Assembly: GCF_008932435.1 (NCBI RefSeq)
Contig: NZ_WBWE01000017.1
Coordinates: 1-63,046 of the forward strand
Direction: 5' to 3'
DNA length: 63,046 nucleotides
Source: Brucella pseudintermedia
Lineage (GTDB): Bacteria; Pseudomonadota; Alphaproteobacteria; Rhizobiales; Rhizobiaceae
The position numbers and the translations under genes are program-made. This document shows, one piece after another, positions 8,212 to 16,688 of this stretch; within the stretch, counting starts at the first letter, position 1, and each line of letters starts with the position of its first letter. Under the pieces are notes generated by a model, which saw only the letters and a program-made list of their open reading frames with translations, was not told where the DNA came from and searched no databases.

Positions 8212-8460
8212 GCGATCCTCCGCGTTTAAAAATTGAACAGATTTCGTCCCTTGGTTCAAATATCCGATACAATCTGGGACATTGCAATCATCGCACCGGT
8301 TAAATCTCCAATGCGGCAAGTATCATCCAGAATTTAGTGGGATTATTACATGGACTTCACGTTATCGTGAAAAACATGACTTAATTACTATTGTTTTGTA
8401 TTGACGTGTGGAGATTGTGGGACCTGCGGCGAAGGATGGTTCTGCCGGGAGTAATGATGC
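8212..8460. other. Intergenic region with a 16-bp palindrome
   Basis: An AT-rich stretch without a gene, upstream of the cytochrome gene. It contains the palindrome TTCACGTTATCGTGAA at 8356-8371, flanked by CATG on both sides, a plausible operator for the minus-strand cytochrome gene. I recognise no known regulator for it. Confidence 0.4.
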
Positions 8461-8489
8461 AAAAAGGCCCCGGAAACCGGGGCCTTTAT
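8461..8489 (-). terminator. Rho-independent terminator of the DUF2267 gene
   Basis: The stem AAAGGCCCCGG / CCGGGGCCTTT has an AAA loop and, on the minus strand, is followed by TTTTT. It lies 19 bp after the stop codon of the minus-strand gene. Confidence 0.9.
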
Positions 8490-8507
8490 CGAAAAATGCA
8501 AGGTTGG

Positions 8508-8870
8508 TCAGACGAACTGGCCGAGGCCCGGGATCGCGCCGATAACGGCATCGACGGGTTCGTCGCCGGCCTTTTCCTTGGCAAAGCGGATGGTCTCCTT
8601 GGCGACGCCGGAAATCTCGCCCATGCCGAGGCCAGCGCCCATGAGCTGCGAGCCCAGACCCATCACGCCGCCCATCAGACCGGACAGGAAGCCGCCGCCC
8701 TTGACCTGCGAAATCGCTTCTTCAGCGCCCGGAAATGCTGCGAGAAGCTTCTGGACTTCTGCCTCCGGACCTTCCTTCTGCAGGAAGGCGAGGATCATGC
8801 CGACTGCCTTTTCTGCCGTTGCCGCATCGATGCCAACTTTGGAGGTGATGCGTGCGATCAGTTCTTCCAT
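8508..8870 (-). CDS. DUF2267-like protein of unknown function
   Basis: A 120-residue cytosolic protein. Residues 1-55 are helical and resemble DUF2267 (ELIARITSKVGIDAATAEKA). Residues 57-85 are rich in Gly and Met (GGGFLSGLMGGVMGLGSQLM), and the C-terminus is amphipathic. No catalytic motif is seen. A perfect TTACGTTTACGTAA palindrome lies 20 bp upstream of the start and a strong terminator follows, so it is a single-gene unit with its own regulation. The family assignment is moderate. Confidence 0.8.
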   Translation of the reverse strand: MEELIARITSKVGIDAATAEKAVGMILAFLQKEGPEAEVQKLLAAFPGAEEAISQVKGGGFLSGLMGGVMGLGSQLMGAGLGMGEISGVAKETIRFAKEKAGDEPVDAVIGAIPGLGQFV

Positions 8871-8889
8871 GGAAACTCTCCCAAAAATC

Positions 8890-8903
8890 TTACGTTTACG
8901 TAA
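8890..8903. promoter_or_regulatory. TTACGTTTACGTAA palindromic operator candidate
   Basis: The 14-mer TTACGTTTACGTAA at 8890-8903 lies 20 bp before the start codon of the DUF2267-like gene. Near-copies occur at 55675 and 62127. It resembles, as I remember it, the operator of LiuR-type MerR regulators of branched-chain amino acid and acyl-CoA catabolism. Confidence 0.55.
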
Positions 8904-8952
8904 TATGCATTCTCGGTTTCGCTTTGCAAGCCGGCGGGAGCGAAAATATTAG

Positions 8953-9050
8953 AACATGGTTCCGAAAAAGTGGGAGCGGCTTCGGACATGATCATATTCA
9001 GACAAAACCTGGGAGCGGGACGGCGGGACAACTTACAAACATCCCGCTCC
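8953..9050. repeat. Interspersed palindromic elements (two hairpins)
   Basis: The first part (AACATGGTTCCGAAAAAGTG...) is a degenerate copy of the repeat found at 18470. The second part has arms GGAGCGGGA (9012-9020) and TCCCGCTCC (9042-9050) and may serve as the terminator region of the acyl-CoA synthetase gene that ends at 9083 on the minus strand. Confidence 0.55.
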
Positions 9051-9082
9051 TGGAGAATATGACTCCGGACACGACGGCATAA

Positions 9083-10783
9083 TTACGCCGTTCTGATTTC
9101 CTGCAGTTCCAGTTCTTCTATCATGGCCTGTCGCATGACGAATTTCTGGATTTTGCCGGTCACGGTCATCGGAAACTGATCCACGAAGCGGATATGCGCC
9201 GGAACCTTGTAATGCGCGATCCGCCGCCGGCAATATTCGCTGAGGTCCTCTTCGGACAGTTGTGCGTCCTTGTGCAGCTTGACCCAGGCGCAGATGATTT
9301 CGCCGAACTTCCGGTCCGGAATGCCGAATATCTGGACGTCGCTGATCGCCGGATGGGCAAACAGGAACTCTTCGATCTCACGCGGGTAGATATTCTCGCC
9401 GCCGCGAATGATGAGGTCCTTTATGCGCCCAACGATGTTGCAATAACCTTCCTCGTCTATGGTCGCGAGGTCTCCCGTGTGCATCCAGCCCGCATCGTCA
9501 ATGGCGCCGGCTGAACTTTCCGCGTCGTTCCAGTAGCCGCGCATGACGCTGTAGCCGCGCGTCAGCAATTCGCCCTTTTCGCCGCGCGGCACGACCTTGC
9601 CATCCGCATCCACGATCTTCACCTCCAGATGCGGGTGAATGCGCCCGACCGTGGAAACGCGCCGATCCAGCGGATCGGACGTCGAACTCTGGAAACTGAC
9701 CGGGCTCGTCTCGGTCATGCCGTAGGCGATGGTGATTTCGCCTTGATGCATCTCGCTCACGACACGCCGCATGACTTCGATGGGGCAGGGCGACCCGGCC
9801 ATGATGCCGGTGCGCAGTCTCGAACGGTCGAAGCGGCTGAAGTCCGGATGATCCAGCATCGCGATGAACATGGTCGGCACGCCATGCAGGCCGGTGCATT
9901 GCTCCTCCTCGACGGTCTGCAGCGTCAGGAAAGGGTCGAAACTGTCATTCGGGATTACCATGCAGGAGCCGTGAGTGACGCAGGCAAGATTGCCGAGCAC
10001 CATGCCGAAGCAATGGTAGAACGGCACCGGGATGCAGAGCCGGTCCTGTTCGGAAAGTTGCATCGCCTCCCCAACGAAAAAGCCGTTGTTGAGGATATTG
10101 TGATGCGAGAGCGTCGCGCCCTTCGGGCTGCCGGTCGTGCCGCTGGTGAACTGGATATTGATGGGATCGTCGAATTGCAGTTCGTCGGCAAGCTGCGCCA
10201 GTTCCTGCCTGGTGACTTCATCGCCGGATTCGGCCACATCGTCGAAATTCAACATGCCCGGCGTCTGTTCCGCACCAAGCCGGATCACGCAGCGCAGCGA
10301 GGGAAGCCGCCCGGACATCAGATGCCCGGGCCGGGCCTCATCGAGTTCGGGCACGATGCTGCGCAGGATATCGATATAGTTGCTGGTCTTCAGCGACGGC
10401 GCGAGGATGAGCGCCGCGCATTCGACTTTCCCCAGCACATATTCCAGTTCATGCGCCCGGTAGGCGGGGTTGATGTTGACGAGGATCAGGCCCGCCTTGG
10501 CGCTCGCGAACTGGGTGAGAATCCATTCGAGATTGTTAGGCGACCAGATGCCGAGACGCTCGCCGGGGCGCAGCCCTATGGCGAGGAAGCCTTCGGCAAG
10601 CTCATCGGTCCGCTGCCTGAGTTCGGAATAGGTCAGCCGGATATTCTGGTGGCGGACGACGACTGCGGGACGGTCAGGATATTTTTCCGCGATCTGGTCC
10701 AGATACCGGCCGATCGTATTGCCGATGAGAAGCTTGTCGCTCGCGCCATGCACATAACTGGGAACAGAGCTGGCCTGCTGCAT
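9083..10783 (-). CDS. Medium/long-chain acyl-CoA synthetase (AMP-binding family)
   Basis: A 566-residue adenylate-forming enzyme expected to activate fatty acids as acyl-AMP and then acyl-CoA. The phosphate-binding loop [12 protein letters not shown], the A5 motif YGMTETSP, the A7 motif GWMHTGDLA, the A8 motif [20 protein letters not shown] and the catalytic Lys in TVTGKIQK are all present. This matches the FadD3/AcsF-like group. ATG 10783 is preferred over TTG 10798, because the latter overlaps the ribosome site GGGAGG. No beta-oxidation genes adjoin, but an operator-like palindrome before ETF-QO elsewhere in the window suggests linked lipid catabolism. Confidence 0.93.
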   Translation of the reverse strand: MQQASSVPSYVHGASDKLLIGNTIGRYLDQIAEKYPDRPAVVVRHQNIRLTYSELRQRTDELAEGFLAIGLRPGERLGIWSPNNLEWILTQFASAKAGLILVNINPAYRAHELEYVLGKVECAALILAPSLKTSNYIDILRSIVPELDEARPGHLMSGRLPSLRCVIRLGAEQTPGMLNFDDVAESGDEVTRQELAQLADELQFDDPINIQFTSGTTGSPKGATLSHHNILNNGFFVGEAMQLSEQDRLCIPVPFYHCFGMVLGNLACVTHGSCMVIPNDSFDPFLTLQTVEEEQCTGLHGVPTMFIAMLDHPDFSRFDRSRLRTGIMAGSPCPIEVMRRVVSEMHQGEITIAYGMTETSPVSFQSSTSDPLDRRVSTVGRIHPHLEVKIVDADGKVVPRGEKGELLTRGYSVMRGYWNDAESSAGAIDDAGWMHTGDLATIDEEGYCNIVGRIKDLIIRGGENIYPREIEEFLFAHPAISDVQIFGIPDRKFGEIICAWVKLHKDAQLSEEDLSEYCRRRIAHYKVPAHIRFVDQFPMTVTGKIQKFVMRQAMIEELELQEIRTA

Positions 10784-10889
10784 TTCCGATCCTCCCAAAC
10801 CGAAGATGACGCCCGAAGGCGATGCATCAAGTGGTGAGAGGATGCCATCCGCAGCGCTTCATGAAAACCGCAGATTTTTAAGGCCGGGT

Positions 10890-11228
10890 TCAGCGTTTCG
10901 TGCAGCGCACCAGCGTGGCGGCTCCGGCATTGGTGTATTTGCTCTGCATCGTATAGAGCCAGCCCTTGCATTCGGACATGCTGCTGAAGCAGCGGATACG
11001 GTCGATCGGAACCAGCCCGTCGCCGCCGGTGATGAAGGGTGAATCGTCCACGCCGCTGAACTGGCCGACGATGATGCCGCTGCCTCTTCTCGGCACGCTG
11101 CAGCGCTGGCCGGCAAATTCGCCGACATCCTTGCGCACCTGAGCCTCAGCCGACATGGGCAGCGCAACAAGGCCGGAAACCGCAAGCGATGCGGAAGTGA
11201 GGCAGACAGCAATGACCTGACGCAGCAT
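10890..11228 (-). CDS. Secreted protein of unknown function
   Basis: A 112-residue protein with a clear signal peptide (MLRQVIAVCLTSASLAVSGL... cleaved after SAEA, about residue 29). The mature part holds four cysteines (QRCSVP, IRCFSSMSECKG, VRCTKR), which suggests disulfide bonds in the periplasm. I recognise no domain. GGAGA precedes ATG 11228; an upstream in-frame extension to 11351 lacks a ribosome site and would bury the signal peptide. Confidence 0.75.
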   Translation of the reverse strand: MLRQVIAVCLTSASLAVSGLVALPMSAEAQVRKDVGEFAGQRCSVPRRGSGIIVGQFSGVDDSPFITGGDGLVPIDRIRCFSSMSECKGWLYTMQSKYTNAGAATLVRCTKR

Positions 11229-11289
11229 CGAACTCTCCTTCAAAAGAATAGTTACAGAACAATAGTATAAGGGAAATAGCGCGTTCTTC

Positions 11290-11337
11290 CAGAGCATGCC
11301 TCCCGAAAGCGGGAACCGGTTCCGCAAAAGGCATGCG
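11290..11337. repeat. Interspersed palindromic element (AGAGCATGCC...GGCATGCG)
   Basis: Outer arms AGCATGCC and GGCATGC enclose the core CCCGAAAGCGGGAACCGGTT. The core matches the GTGGGAACCGG block of the repeats at 18470 and 18532, so it is the same family. Confidence 0.65.
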
Positions 11338-11420
11338 TAAGAGGAAGGCATCGCGCCCTTGAAGACTGGACGCGATGCTATCTGGCGGTAGCCGGAACAG
11401 GGCGGTCGTGGATGAGGCTC

Positions 11421-13526
11421 CTAGAGCGTGCCGCCCGCCTTGCCTGTCACCTTGAGCGCGAAAGCGTAGGTGTAGGCGACTTCTTCCAGCCGCGAGAACC
11501 GACCCGAGGCCCCGGCATGGCCTGCATCCATATTGATGCGGAACAGGACCGGGTGGTCATCGGTCTTCAGTTCACGCAGCCGGGCGACCCATTTGGCGGG
11601 TTCCCAATAAGTCACGCGCGGATCGGTAAGCCCCGCCACCGCCAGAATGGCGGGATAGGCCTGACGGCTGACATTATCGTAGGGCGAATAGCCGGCGATG
11701 ATCCGGTAATGCGTTTCCGATGTGATCGGGTTGCCCCATTCCGGCCATTCCGGCGGGGTGAGCGGCAATGTGTCGTCCAGCATCGTGTTGAGCACGTCGA
11801 CGAAGGGCACTTCGGCGATGATGCCGCCGAAGGTGTCGGGCGCCATATTGGCAATCGCGCCCATCAGCATGCCGCCTGCCGATCCGCCATGGGCGACGAT
11901 GCGGTCATGGCTGGTGAAACCTTCGGCAACGAGGTGCCGTGCGGCGGCGATGAAATCGGTGAAGGTGTTCACCTTCTTGTCGCGCTTGCCGTTTTCATAC
12001 CAGGCAAAACCCTTGTCCTTGCCGCCGCGAATATGGGCGATGGCATAGACGAAGCCGCGATCCACGAGCGACAGCCGCGAGGTGCTGAAGCTTGCCGGAA
12101 TGGTGATGCCATAGGAGCCGTAGCCATAAAGCAGGCACGGCGCAGAGCCGTCGAGCCGGGTGTCCTTGTGATAGAGTAGCGAGACCGGCACCAGTTCGCC
12201 ATCCGATGCCTTCGCGAAGACGCGGCGCGTGACGTAATCCTGCACATTGTGGCCGGACGGAACTTCCTGCGTCTTCAACAGCTTCCGCTCGCGCGTACGC
12301 ATATTGTAGTCGAAAAGCTGTTCCGGCGTCGTCATGGACGAATAGGAGAAGCGGATGACGTCCGTATCATATTCGGCGCTGCCATGCAGGCCGAGCGAAT
12401 AGGCTTCCTCGTCGAAGGCGATGGCGTGTTCCTCGCCGGTCTCGCGATCGCGGATCACGATGCGCGGCAGGCCGTTGTCGCGTTCCAGCCAGACCAGGTG
12501 ATGCCTGTAGGCCGAGTGCGACAGGATCAGCCGTCCCGGCTTTTCCGCCACGACCTCCACCCAGTTTTCCGGCTGCGGAGCGCTGGCGGGCGCCTGGCAG
12601 ATCTTGAAATCCTTGGCGCCATCGGCATTGGTCAGGATGTAGAAGACATCGCCGCCCGGCGCGATGTCATATTCCGTGCCGGTCTTGCGCTTCATGACGA
12701 GCTGCGGCTTTGCCGCCGGGTCGCTGGCGGGAAGCAGCCAGCACTCCGACGTCTCGTGGTCGTGAATATCGATGAAGATATAGTCGTCCAGCGCCGAACC
12801 GCCGACGCCAAGGAAAAAGCCCGGGTCTTTCTCCTCATAGATCAGGCGGTCGTCCGACTGCGCCGTGCCGATCCTGTGATAGAAGACCTTGGATGGCCTA
12901 TGGTGTTCATCGAGGCGCGTATAGAAGAAGCCTTCGCTTTGCGCATCCCACGCGCCGCCGCCATTCGTATCGGTGACGATGTCCTCAAGGTCTTTCATCG
13001 ATGACAGGTCGCGGACCTTGAGCTTGTAGAATTCCGATCCCTTGTCGTCATAGCCCCAGATCAAAAGCCTGTGATCCGGCGCATGGTCGGCGGAGGCGAG
13101 GCGGAAATAGGCTTTGTCCTTGCCTTCCGCGTCGCCGTCGAGAAGGATGGTTTCAGTTCCCCCGTCGCGCGGCGTGCGGATGAAATAGGGCTGCTCGCCG
13201 CCGGTGCGGTAGGACACGCCATATGCATAAGGGCCATCCTTGGAAGGAACGGATGAATCGTCTTCCTTGATCCGCCCGCGCATTTCGGCAAACAGGCTTT
13301 TTTGCAGCGCTTCCGTGTCCTTCATCAGTGCTGCCTGATAGGCGTTTTCCGCTTCCAGATGGGCGCGGATCTCGGCGGAGAGAACCGAGGGGTCCTTGAA
13401 TACCTCCTGCCAGTTATCTGCGCGCAGCCAAGCATAATCGTCGGTGCGGGTGATGCCGTGACGGGTATCGCTGACCGGATGTTTGGTTGCGTGCGGCGGT
13501 TGAAGTTGCAAGGAGCTTTGAGACAT
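11421..13526 (-). CDS. ptrB: Oligopeptidase B (S9A family serine peptidase)
   Basis: A 701-residue prolyl oligopeptidase-family enzyme cleaving short peptides after basic residues. The N-terminal beta-propeller begins after PVSDTRHGITRTDDYAWLR. The C-terminal alpha/beta hydrolase domain carries the nucleophile motif HGGSAGGMLMG, and the catalytic His is in MDAGHAGASGR near the end. Length fits oligopeptidase B. ATG 13526 is chosen over the far upstream Met at 13631 because homology starts just after it. The region upstream holds two long inverted repeats. Confidence 0.93.
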   Translation of the reverse strand: MSQSSLQLQPPHATKHPVSDTRHGITRTDDYAWLRADNWQEVFKDPSVLSAEIRAHLEAENAYQAALMKDTEALQKSLFAEMRGRIKEDDSSVPSKDGPYAYGVSYRTGGEQPYFIRTPRDGGTETILLDGDAEGKDKAYFRLASADHAPDHRLLIWGYDDKGSEFYKLKVRDLSSMKDLEDIVTDTNGGGAWDAQSEGFFYTRLDEHHRPSKVFYHRIGTAQSDDRLIYEEKDPGFFLGVGGSALDDYIFIDIHDHETSECWLLPASDPAAKPQLVMKRKTGTEYDIAPGGDVFYILTNADGAKDFKICQAPASAPQPENWVEVVAEKPGRLILSHSAYRHHLVWLERDNGLPRIVIRDRETGEEHAIAFDEEAYSLGLHGSAEYDTDVIRFSYSSMTTPEQLFDYNMRTRERKLLKTQEVPSGHNVQDYVTRRVFAKASDGELVPVSLLYHKDTRLDGSAPCLLYGYGSYGITIPASFSTSRLSLVDRGFVYAIAHIRGGKDKGFAWYENGKRDKKVNTFTDFIAAARHLVAEGFTSHDRIVAHGGSAGGMLMGAIANMAPDTFGGIIAEVPFVDVLNTMLDDTLPLTPPEWPEWGNPITSETHYRIIAGYSPYDNVSRQAYPAILAVAGLTDPRVTYWEPAKWVARLRELKTDDHPVLFRINMDAGHAGASGRFSRLEEVAYTYAFALKVTGKAGGTL

Positions 13527-13586
13527 CCACAATTCCGATGAAAACTGTTTCGATTTGCTGCAAGGCTGGGAAGCCGTGCCAGTAGA

Positions 13587-13644
13587 TTGAATTTGACGTT
13601 TGAATTCCAGCTGACATAGATGCTGTTTCAAACGTCAAATTCAA
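13587..13644. repeat. Inverted repeat, perfect 18-bp arms, 22-nt spacer
   Basis: TTGAATTTGACGTTTGAA (13587-13604) and its exact reverse complement (13627-13644). It lies 60 bp upstream of the ptrB start codon. It is either a pair of operator sites or a transcript hairpin in the ptrB leader. Confidence 0.85.
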
Positions 13645-13669
13645 AAAATCCACTAGATACATATACTTC

Positions 13670-13743
13670 CTGGTGGTCTTTTGAATACCGACATTTGCTC
13701 AGCGCTTGAACTGGGAATGCAAATGTTGGAATCAGACCACCAG
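13670..13743. repeat. Imperfect long inverted repeat with CTGGTGGTCT arms
   Basis: CTGGTGGTCT (13670-13679) pairs with AGACCACCAG (13734-13743). Inner segments ACATTTGC (13691-13698) and GCAAATGT also pair, giving two stems in register with small bulges. It could be a folded RNA or two inverted copies of one operator. Confidence 0.75.
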
Positions 13744-14106
13744 CGCGTGATGGGGATATTTATATAGTTGGCCGAAAGGGCGAAAGCGAGTTCAATCCGT
13801 TGAAATATATTTGAACAATGCCATTTTGAGGCCCGATTCCGCGCCCAAAAGCTACGCTGCGGGAGGCAATTAGTCTTGGGTCGCGTACAAGAAAACTTGA
13901 GGGAGAAAACTATTGCTAACGATAGCTGGGCAAATTAATGGAAGCGCGGCAGTGAACTGCGGCTTCACCCAAATCCTGTAATAAATGACAGGGGCGGCAA
14001 CGCCAGCACATTGTGATTCAAAGTTTCCATAGGTCGGCGCGGTTGGGTTCCGAATTTTTGTATTTGACGATTTAAGAAGAATGACTTGTTATTAATGTAA
14101 TGTGGT

Positions 14107-14135
14107 TTGACAATTCTATTGCAAATGACATTATC
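14107..14135 (+). promoter_or_regulatory. Sigma70-like promoter candidate for mucR
   Basis: TTGACA at 14107-14112, a 17-base spacer, then ATTATC at 14130-14135. The -35 is perfect and the -10 is weak. It would give a leader of about 110 bases. Confidence 0.45.
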
Positions 14136-14251
14136 AACTGATATTCGCAGCCGGGAATGGATGGGGTAGAGTTGGAATACGTAACGGCGATGAAAGGCGG
14201 GGATCTTCAGTCGTCGATTGCGCAACAATAAGAAGTAAAAAAGGAAATATG

Positions 14252-14680
14252 ATGGAAAATCTGGACACGCACGACGAGAGCGCAGAGCTGCTTCTGAGCC
14301 TTACTGCAGATGTTGTAGCTGCATATGTCGGCAATAATTCGATTCGCGCTGGCGAATTGCCGCTGCTGATCGCCGAAGTACATGCCGCGTTCAAGCGTCA
14401 CGTCGAACGCGAGGAAGCTCCTGTCGTTGTTGAGAAGCCGAAGCCTGCCGTCAATCCGAAGAAATCGGTTCATGACGACTACATCATCTGCCTCGAAGAC
14501 GGCAAGAAGTTCAAGTCGCTGAAGCGTCACCTCATGACCCATTACAACATGACGCCGGAACAGTACCGCGAAAAGTGGGATCTCGACCCGAACTATCCGA
14601 TGGTCGCTCCTAACTACGCTGCTGCCCGTTCGCGGCTGGCGAAGAAGATGGGCCTCGGCCGCAAGCCGAAGGAAGCCTGA
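14252..14680 (+). CDS. mucR: Transcriptional regulator MucR (Ros/MucR family)
   Basis: A 142-residue zinc-finger regulator of the Ros/MucR family, almost identical to the Brucella MucR I know. The N-terminal half (HDESAELLLSLTADVVAAYV) mediates oligomerisation. The prokaryotic zinc finger (about 78-100) is ICLEDGKKFKSLKRHLMTHY, with Cys, Asp and two His ligands. In Brucella and Sinorhizobium it is an H-NS-like repressor of envelope polysaccharide, cell-cycle, virulence and horizontally acquired genes. ATG 14252 is chosen over 14249 because it sits 6 bases after AAGGA. A strong terminator follows. Confidence 0.95.
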   Translation: MENLDTHDESAELLLSLTADVVAAYVGNNSIRAGELPLLIAEVHAAFKRHVEREEAPVVVEKPKPAVNPKKSVHDDYIICLEDGKKFKSLKRHLMTHYNMTPEQYREKWDLDPNYPMVAPNYAAARSRLAKKMGLGRKPKEA

Positions 14681-14737
14681 GCGCTCTGACTTTCGAGCGC
14701 ACTGCGCTTTACCGCATCTATTCGTAAGCATTTGTTG

Positions 14738-14784
14738 AAATGGTCGTTATCGGGAAGCGAAAGCTTAACGATAACGGCCATTTT
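14738..14784 (+). terminator. Terminator of mucR
   Basis: The stem AAATGGTCGTTATCG (14738-14752) pairs with CGATAACGGCCATTT (14769-14783) and is followed by T residues. It lies 58 bp after the mucR stop. Confidence 0.85.
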
Positions 14785-14819
14785 GCTTGTGGCCGTTTTT
14801 CCCGAAAGGCTCGTCTCCA

Positions 14820-15089
14820 TCAGCCGATCCGGTCGAAAGCCTGTTTCAGTGCGATGTGCCGGTTCAGGTCATAACTCCAGTGACCGCACATTCCTTTCAG
14901 CCGTTCCCTTTCCATGAGGCGCGTCAGGCGCCGCTTGGTCTGTTCCTTTTCTTCCTGCGATGCTTTCAAAACCTCATCCAGATCGATACCGGCGATGATC
15001 TGCAAGGCAAGGCGTTGCGCCGCAGTCATTTGATTCTCTTTTTGTCGGGCAAAGAATAATTTGCGGGCGTGCTTGAGATCCGCTTCCAT
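14820..15089 (-). CDS. Small helical protein of unknown function
   Basis: An 89-residue charged, mostly helical cytosolic protein: ADLKHARKLFFARQKENQ, then a likely coiled coil LDEVLKASQEEKEQTKRRL. No known motif is seen. ATG 15089 is preferred over 15104 because AGGA lies 8 bases before it. It is transcribed toward the mucR terminator and probably stands alone. Confidence 0.7.
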   Translation of the reverse strand: MEADLKHARKLFFARQKENQMTAAQRLALQIIAGIDLDEVLKASQEEKEQTKRRLTRLMERERLKGMCGHWSYDLNRHIALKQAFDRIG

Positions 15090-15292
15090 CGTCACAATCC
15101 TCATTTCTCGGTGTGAACGAGCATGAGCCTTGCAAGATGGTTTTGGATAATATTCCTAGATTTTTGCGAAGTTTTCTGTAGAATAGCCGGCAGCCGCACT
15201 CTTTCGCCGCGCGTTAATGCCATGGTTACAAGGCCTTAGCCTATCTTCGAAGTGTCGGTATCAACCGTGTAGCGCAATCCATTCTACAAAAC

Positions 15293-15301
15293 TTATCCAC
15301 T
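15293..15301 (+). promoter_or_regulatory. DnaA-box-like 9-mer
   Basis: TTATCCACT matches the DnaA box TTATCCACA at 8 of 9 positions and lies 55 bp upstream of a gene encoding a DnaA domain IV paralogue. A single 9-mer can occur by chance. Confidence 0.35.
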
Positions 15302-15355
15302 CTTGCATTTTCCTTTTGTATAAGAAGATATTCCTATTCTGGCGAGGGAAGATGA

Positions 15356-15808
15356 ATGTCTTTGGAACTATCGGATGTCATTCACACGCGGGCGGAAGCT
15401 TTCGAAGCATTGAAGCTGCTGGCAGTAAGGCATGGTCGCGACCTTAGCCTCGCAATGGAGGAGGGCTCGTCCGACCGGTTGCGGCAGCGGCGCAATGTAG
15501 CGCTGTGCGAGGCCCTGATTGATTTGCTCGTAGCCATGTTCGGGGTTTCCGGCACCGAGTTGCGCTCTCCCTTGCGTTGCAGGCGCGAGGTCGCGCGCGT
15601 GCGGCAGATCGGCATGTATGTCGCACATACGGCTTTCGGCCTCGCCATGCGGGATGTGGCCGTGGGCTTTGCCCGGGACCGCACCACGGTAATGCACGCC
15701 TGCCATTTGGTGGAAGACATGCGCGACGATACCGAATTCGATGCAATCGTCTCGACCTTTGAGCGCATTGCGCAAAGTGCTTTCGCGGAGTGGAGGATGG
15801 CGGCATGA
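15356..15808 (+). CDS. DnaA domain IV-like DNA-binding protein
   Basis: A 150-residue protein that is essentially a free-standing DnaA C-terminal domain. Residues 38-125 match the helix-turn-helix that binds DnaA boxes, including RQIGMYVAHTAFGLAMRDVA and the DnaA signature FARDRTTVMHACHLVEDM. The ATPase domain is absent, so it cannot act as an initiator; it may compete for DnaA boxes or act as a transcription factor. It overlaps the following DUF6456 gene by four bases (ATGA), so the pair is probably translated together. GGGAAG precedes the start. Confidence 0.88.
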   Translation: MSLELSDVIHTRAEAFEALKLLAVRHGRDLSLAMEEGSSDRLRQRRNVALCEALIDLLVAMFGVSGTELRSPLRCRREVARVRQIGMYVAHTAFGLAMRDVAVGFARDRTTVMHACHLVEDMRDDTEFDAIVSTFERIAQSAFAEWRMAA

Positions 15809-16593
15809 CCACCCAACTGTCAGTGTCCGAAGCGAGAATCATACGCTTTTTGAAGGGCGGGGCCTGCGAGGTTCAGGATTCGGTTCGCGCCACGCATGTA
15901 TTGCTGGCGGCGGACCACGGCACCATCGCGGCCAGCCGGGCCGAACTGAAGGCCATGCATCAAAGGGGATTGCTGCGGTGGGAGGGCGAACGTCTTGTGC
16001 CCGCGCAGCGGGCTGCCAAACGCTCGAAGGCGGGCGCAGAGCTGCTGCCCGTTCCGGCGAGGGCCACACTCACGGTCGAGTATGAGCAGAGCGAGAAGGT
16101 CGAGATCAATCCGGAGGAGTCGCCGCTGGCCATGCTCTACCGGCGCAAGACTGCGAGCGGTTCTTCCTTCATTTCTGAGGACGAATTTCTTGCAGGCGAG
16201 CGGCTGCGTACGGACTTCACGCGCGGATCGCTGATGCCTTCCATCACGATGCGCTGGGACAAAAGCGTCAGGAGCAGGCCCAATGGGCCGGGCGGCATGG
16301 CTGAACTGACGGATATTGCGCTTGCCAGCCGCGTCCGGGTCGAGCGGGCGCTGGAGGCGGTCGGGCCGGAACTGAACGGTGTTCTGGTTGATGTCTGCTG
16401 CTTCCTGAAAGGTCTTGAAACCGTGGAGCGCGAGCGGCAATGGCCCGCGCGTTCGGCCAAGATGCTGCTCAAGGCCGGCCTGGCTGCACTGCACCGGCAC
16501 TATAATCCGCAACTCGAAAGGAAGCGGGGAGGTGTTGCCCTGCATTGGGGAACTGACGACTATCGCCCCCGGATGCAGCCGCAGAAGACGTGA
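15805..16593 (+). CDS. DUF6456 domain protein
   Basis: A 262-residue protein. The N-terminal 60 residues look like a winged-helix (SEARIIRFLKGGACEV, LKAMHQRGLLRWEGE). Residues about 105-245 are the DUF6456 domain common in Rhizobiales (SPLAMLYRRK, GERLRTDF, MRWD, LVDVCCFLKGLETVERERQWP, LLKAGLAALHRHY). The function is unknown. ATG 15805 overlaps the stop of the DnaA-domain protein, with GGAGGATGGCGGC upstream. The coupling suggests that the two act together, perhaps in replication control or DNA binding. Confidence 0.85.
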   Translation: MTTQLSVSEARIIRFLKGGACEVQDSVRATHVLLAADHGTIAASRAELKAMHQRGLLRWEGERLVPAQRAAKRSKAGAELLPVPARATLTVEYEQSEKVEINPEESPLAMLYRRKTASGSSFISEDEFLAGERLRTDFTRGSLMPSITMRWDKSVRSRPNGPGGMAELTDIALASRVRVERALEAVGPELNGVLVDVCCFLKGLETVERERQWPARSAKMLLKAGLAALHRHYNPQLERKRGGVALHWGTDDYRPRMQPQKT

Positions 16594-16688
16594 AGCCATC
16601 TCCCTCATTGACACTCCATTGGGTCGGGTCTATCGCCTGTGTCCCAAACAAGCCTGGCAGGCCTGATGGGGAAGTGGGGAGAAATCAA

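Larger units (their letters stand above)
13527..14248. other. Long intergenic region between divergent ptrB and mucR
   Basis: About 720 bp without a convincing gene. Nearest ptrB are two separate hairpin-forming inverted repeats (13587-13644 and 13670-13743). The mucR-proximal half (14040-14248) is AT-rich and has a sigma70-like promoter. Regulators such as MucR bind AT-rich DNA with T-A steps, so autoregulation here is plausible. Small RNAs cannot be excluded. Confidence 0.5.
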
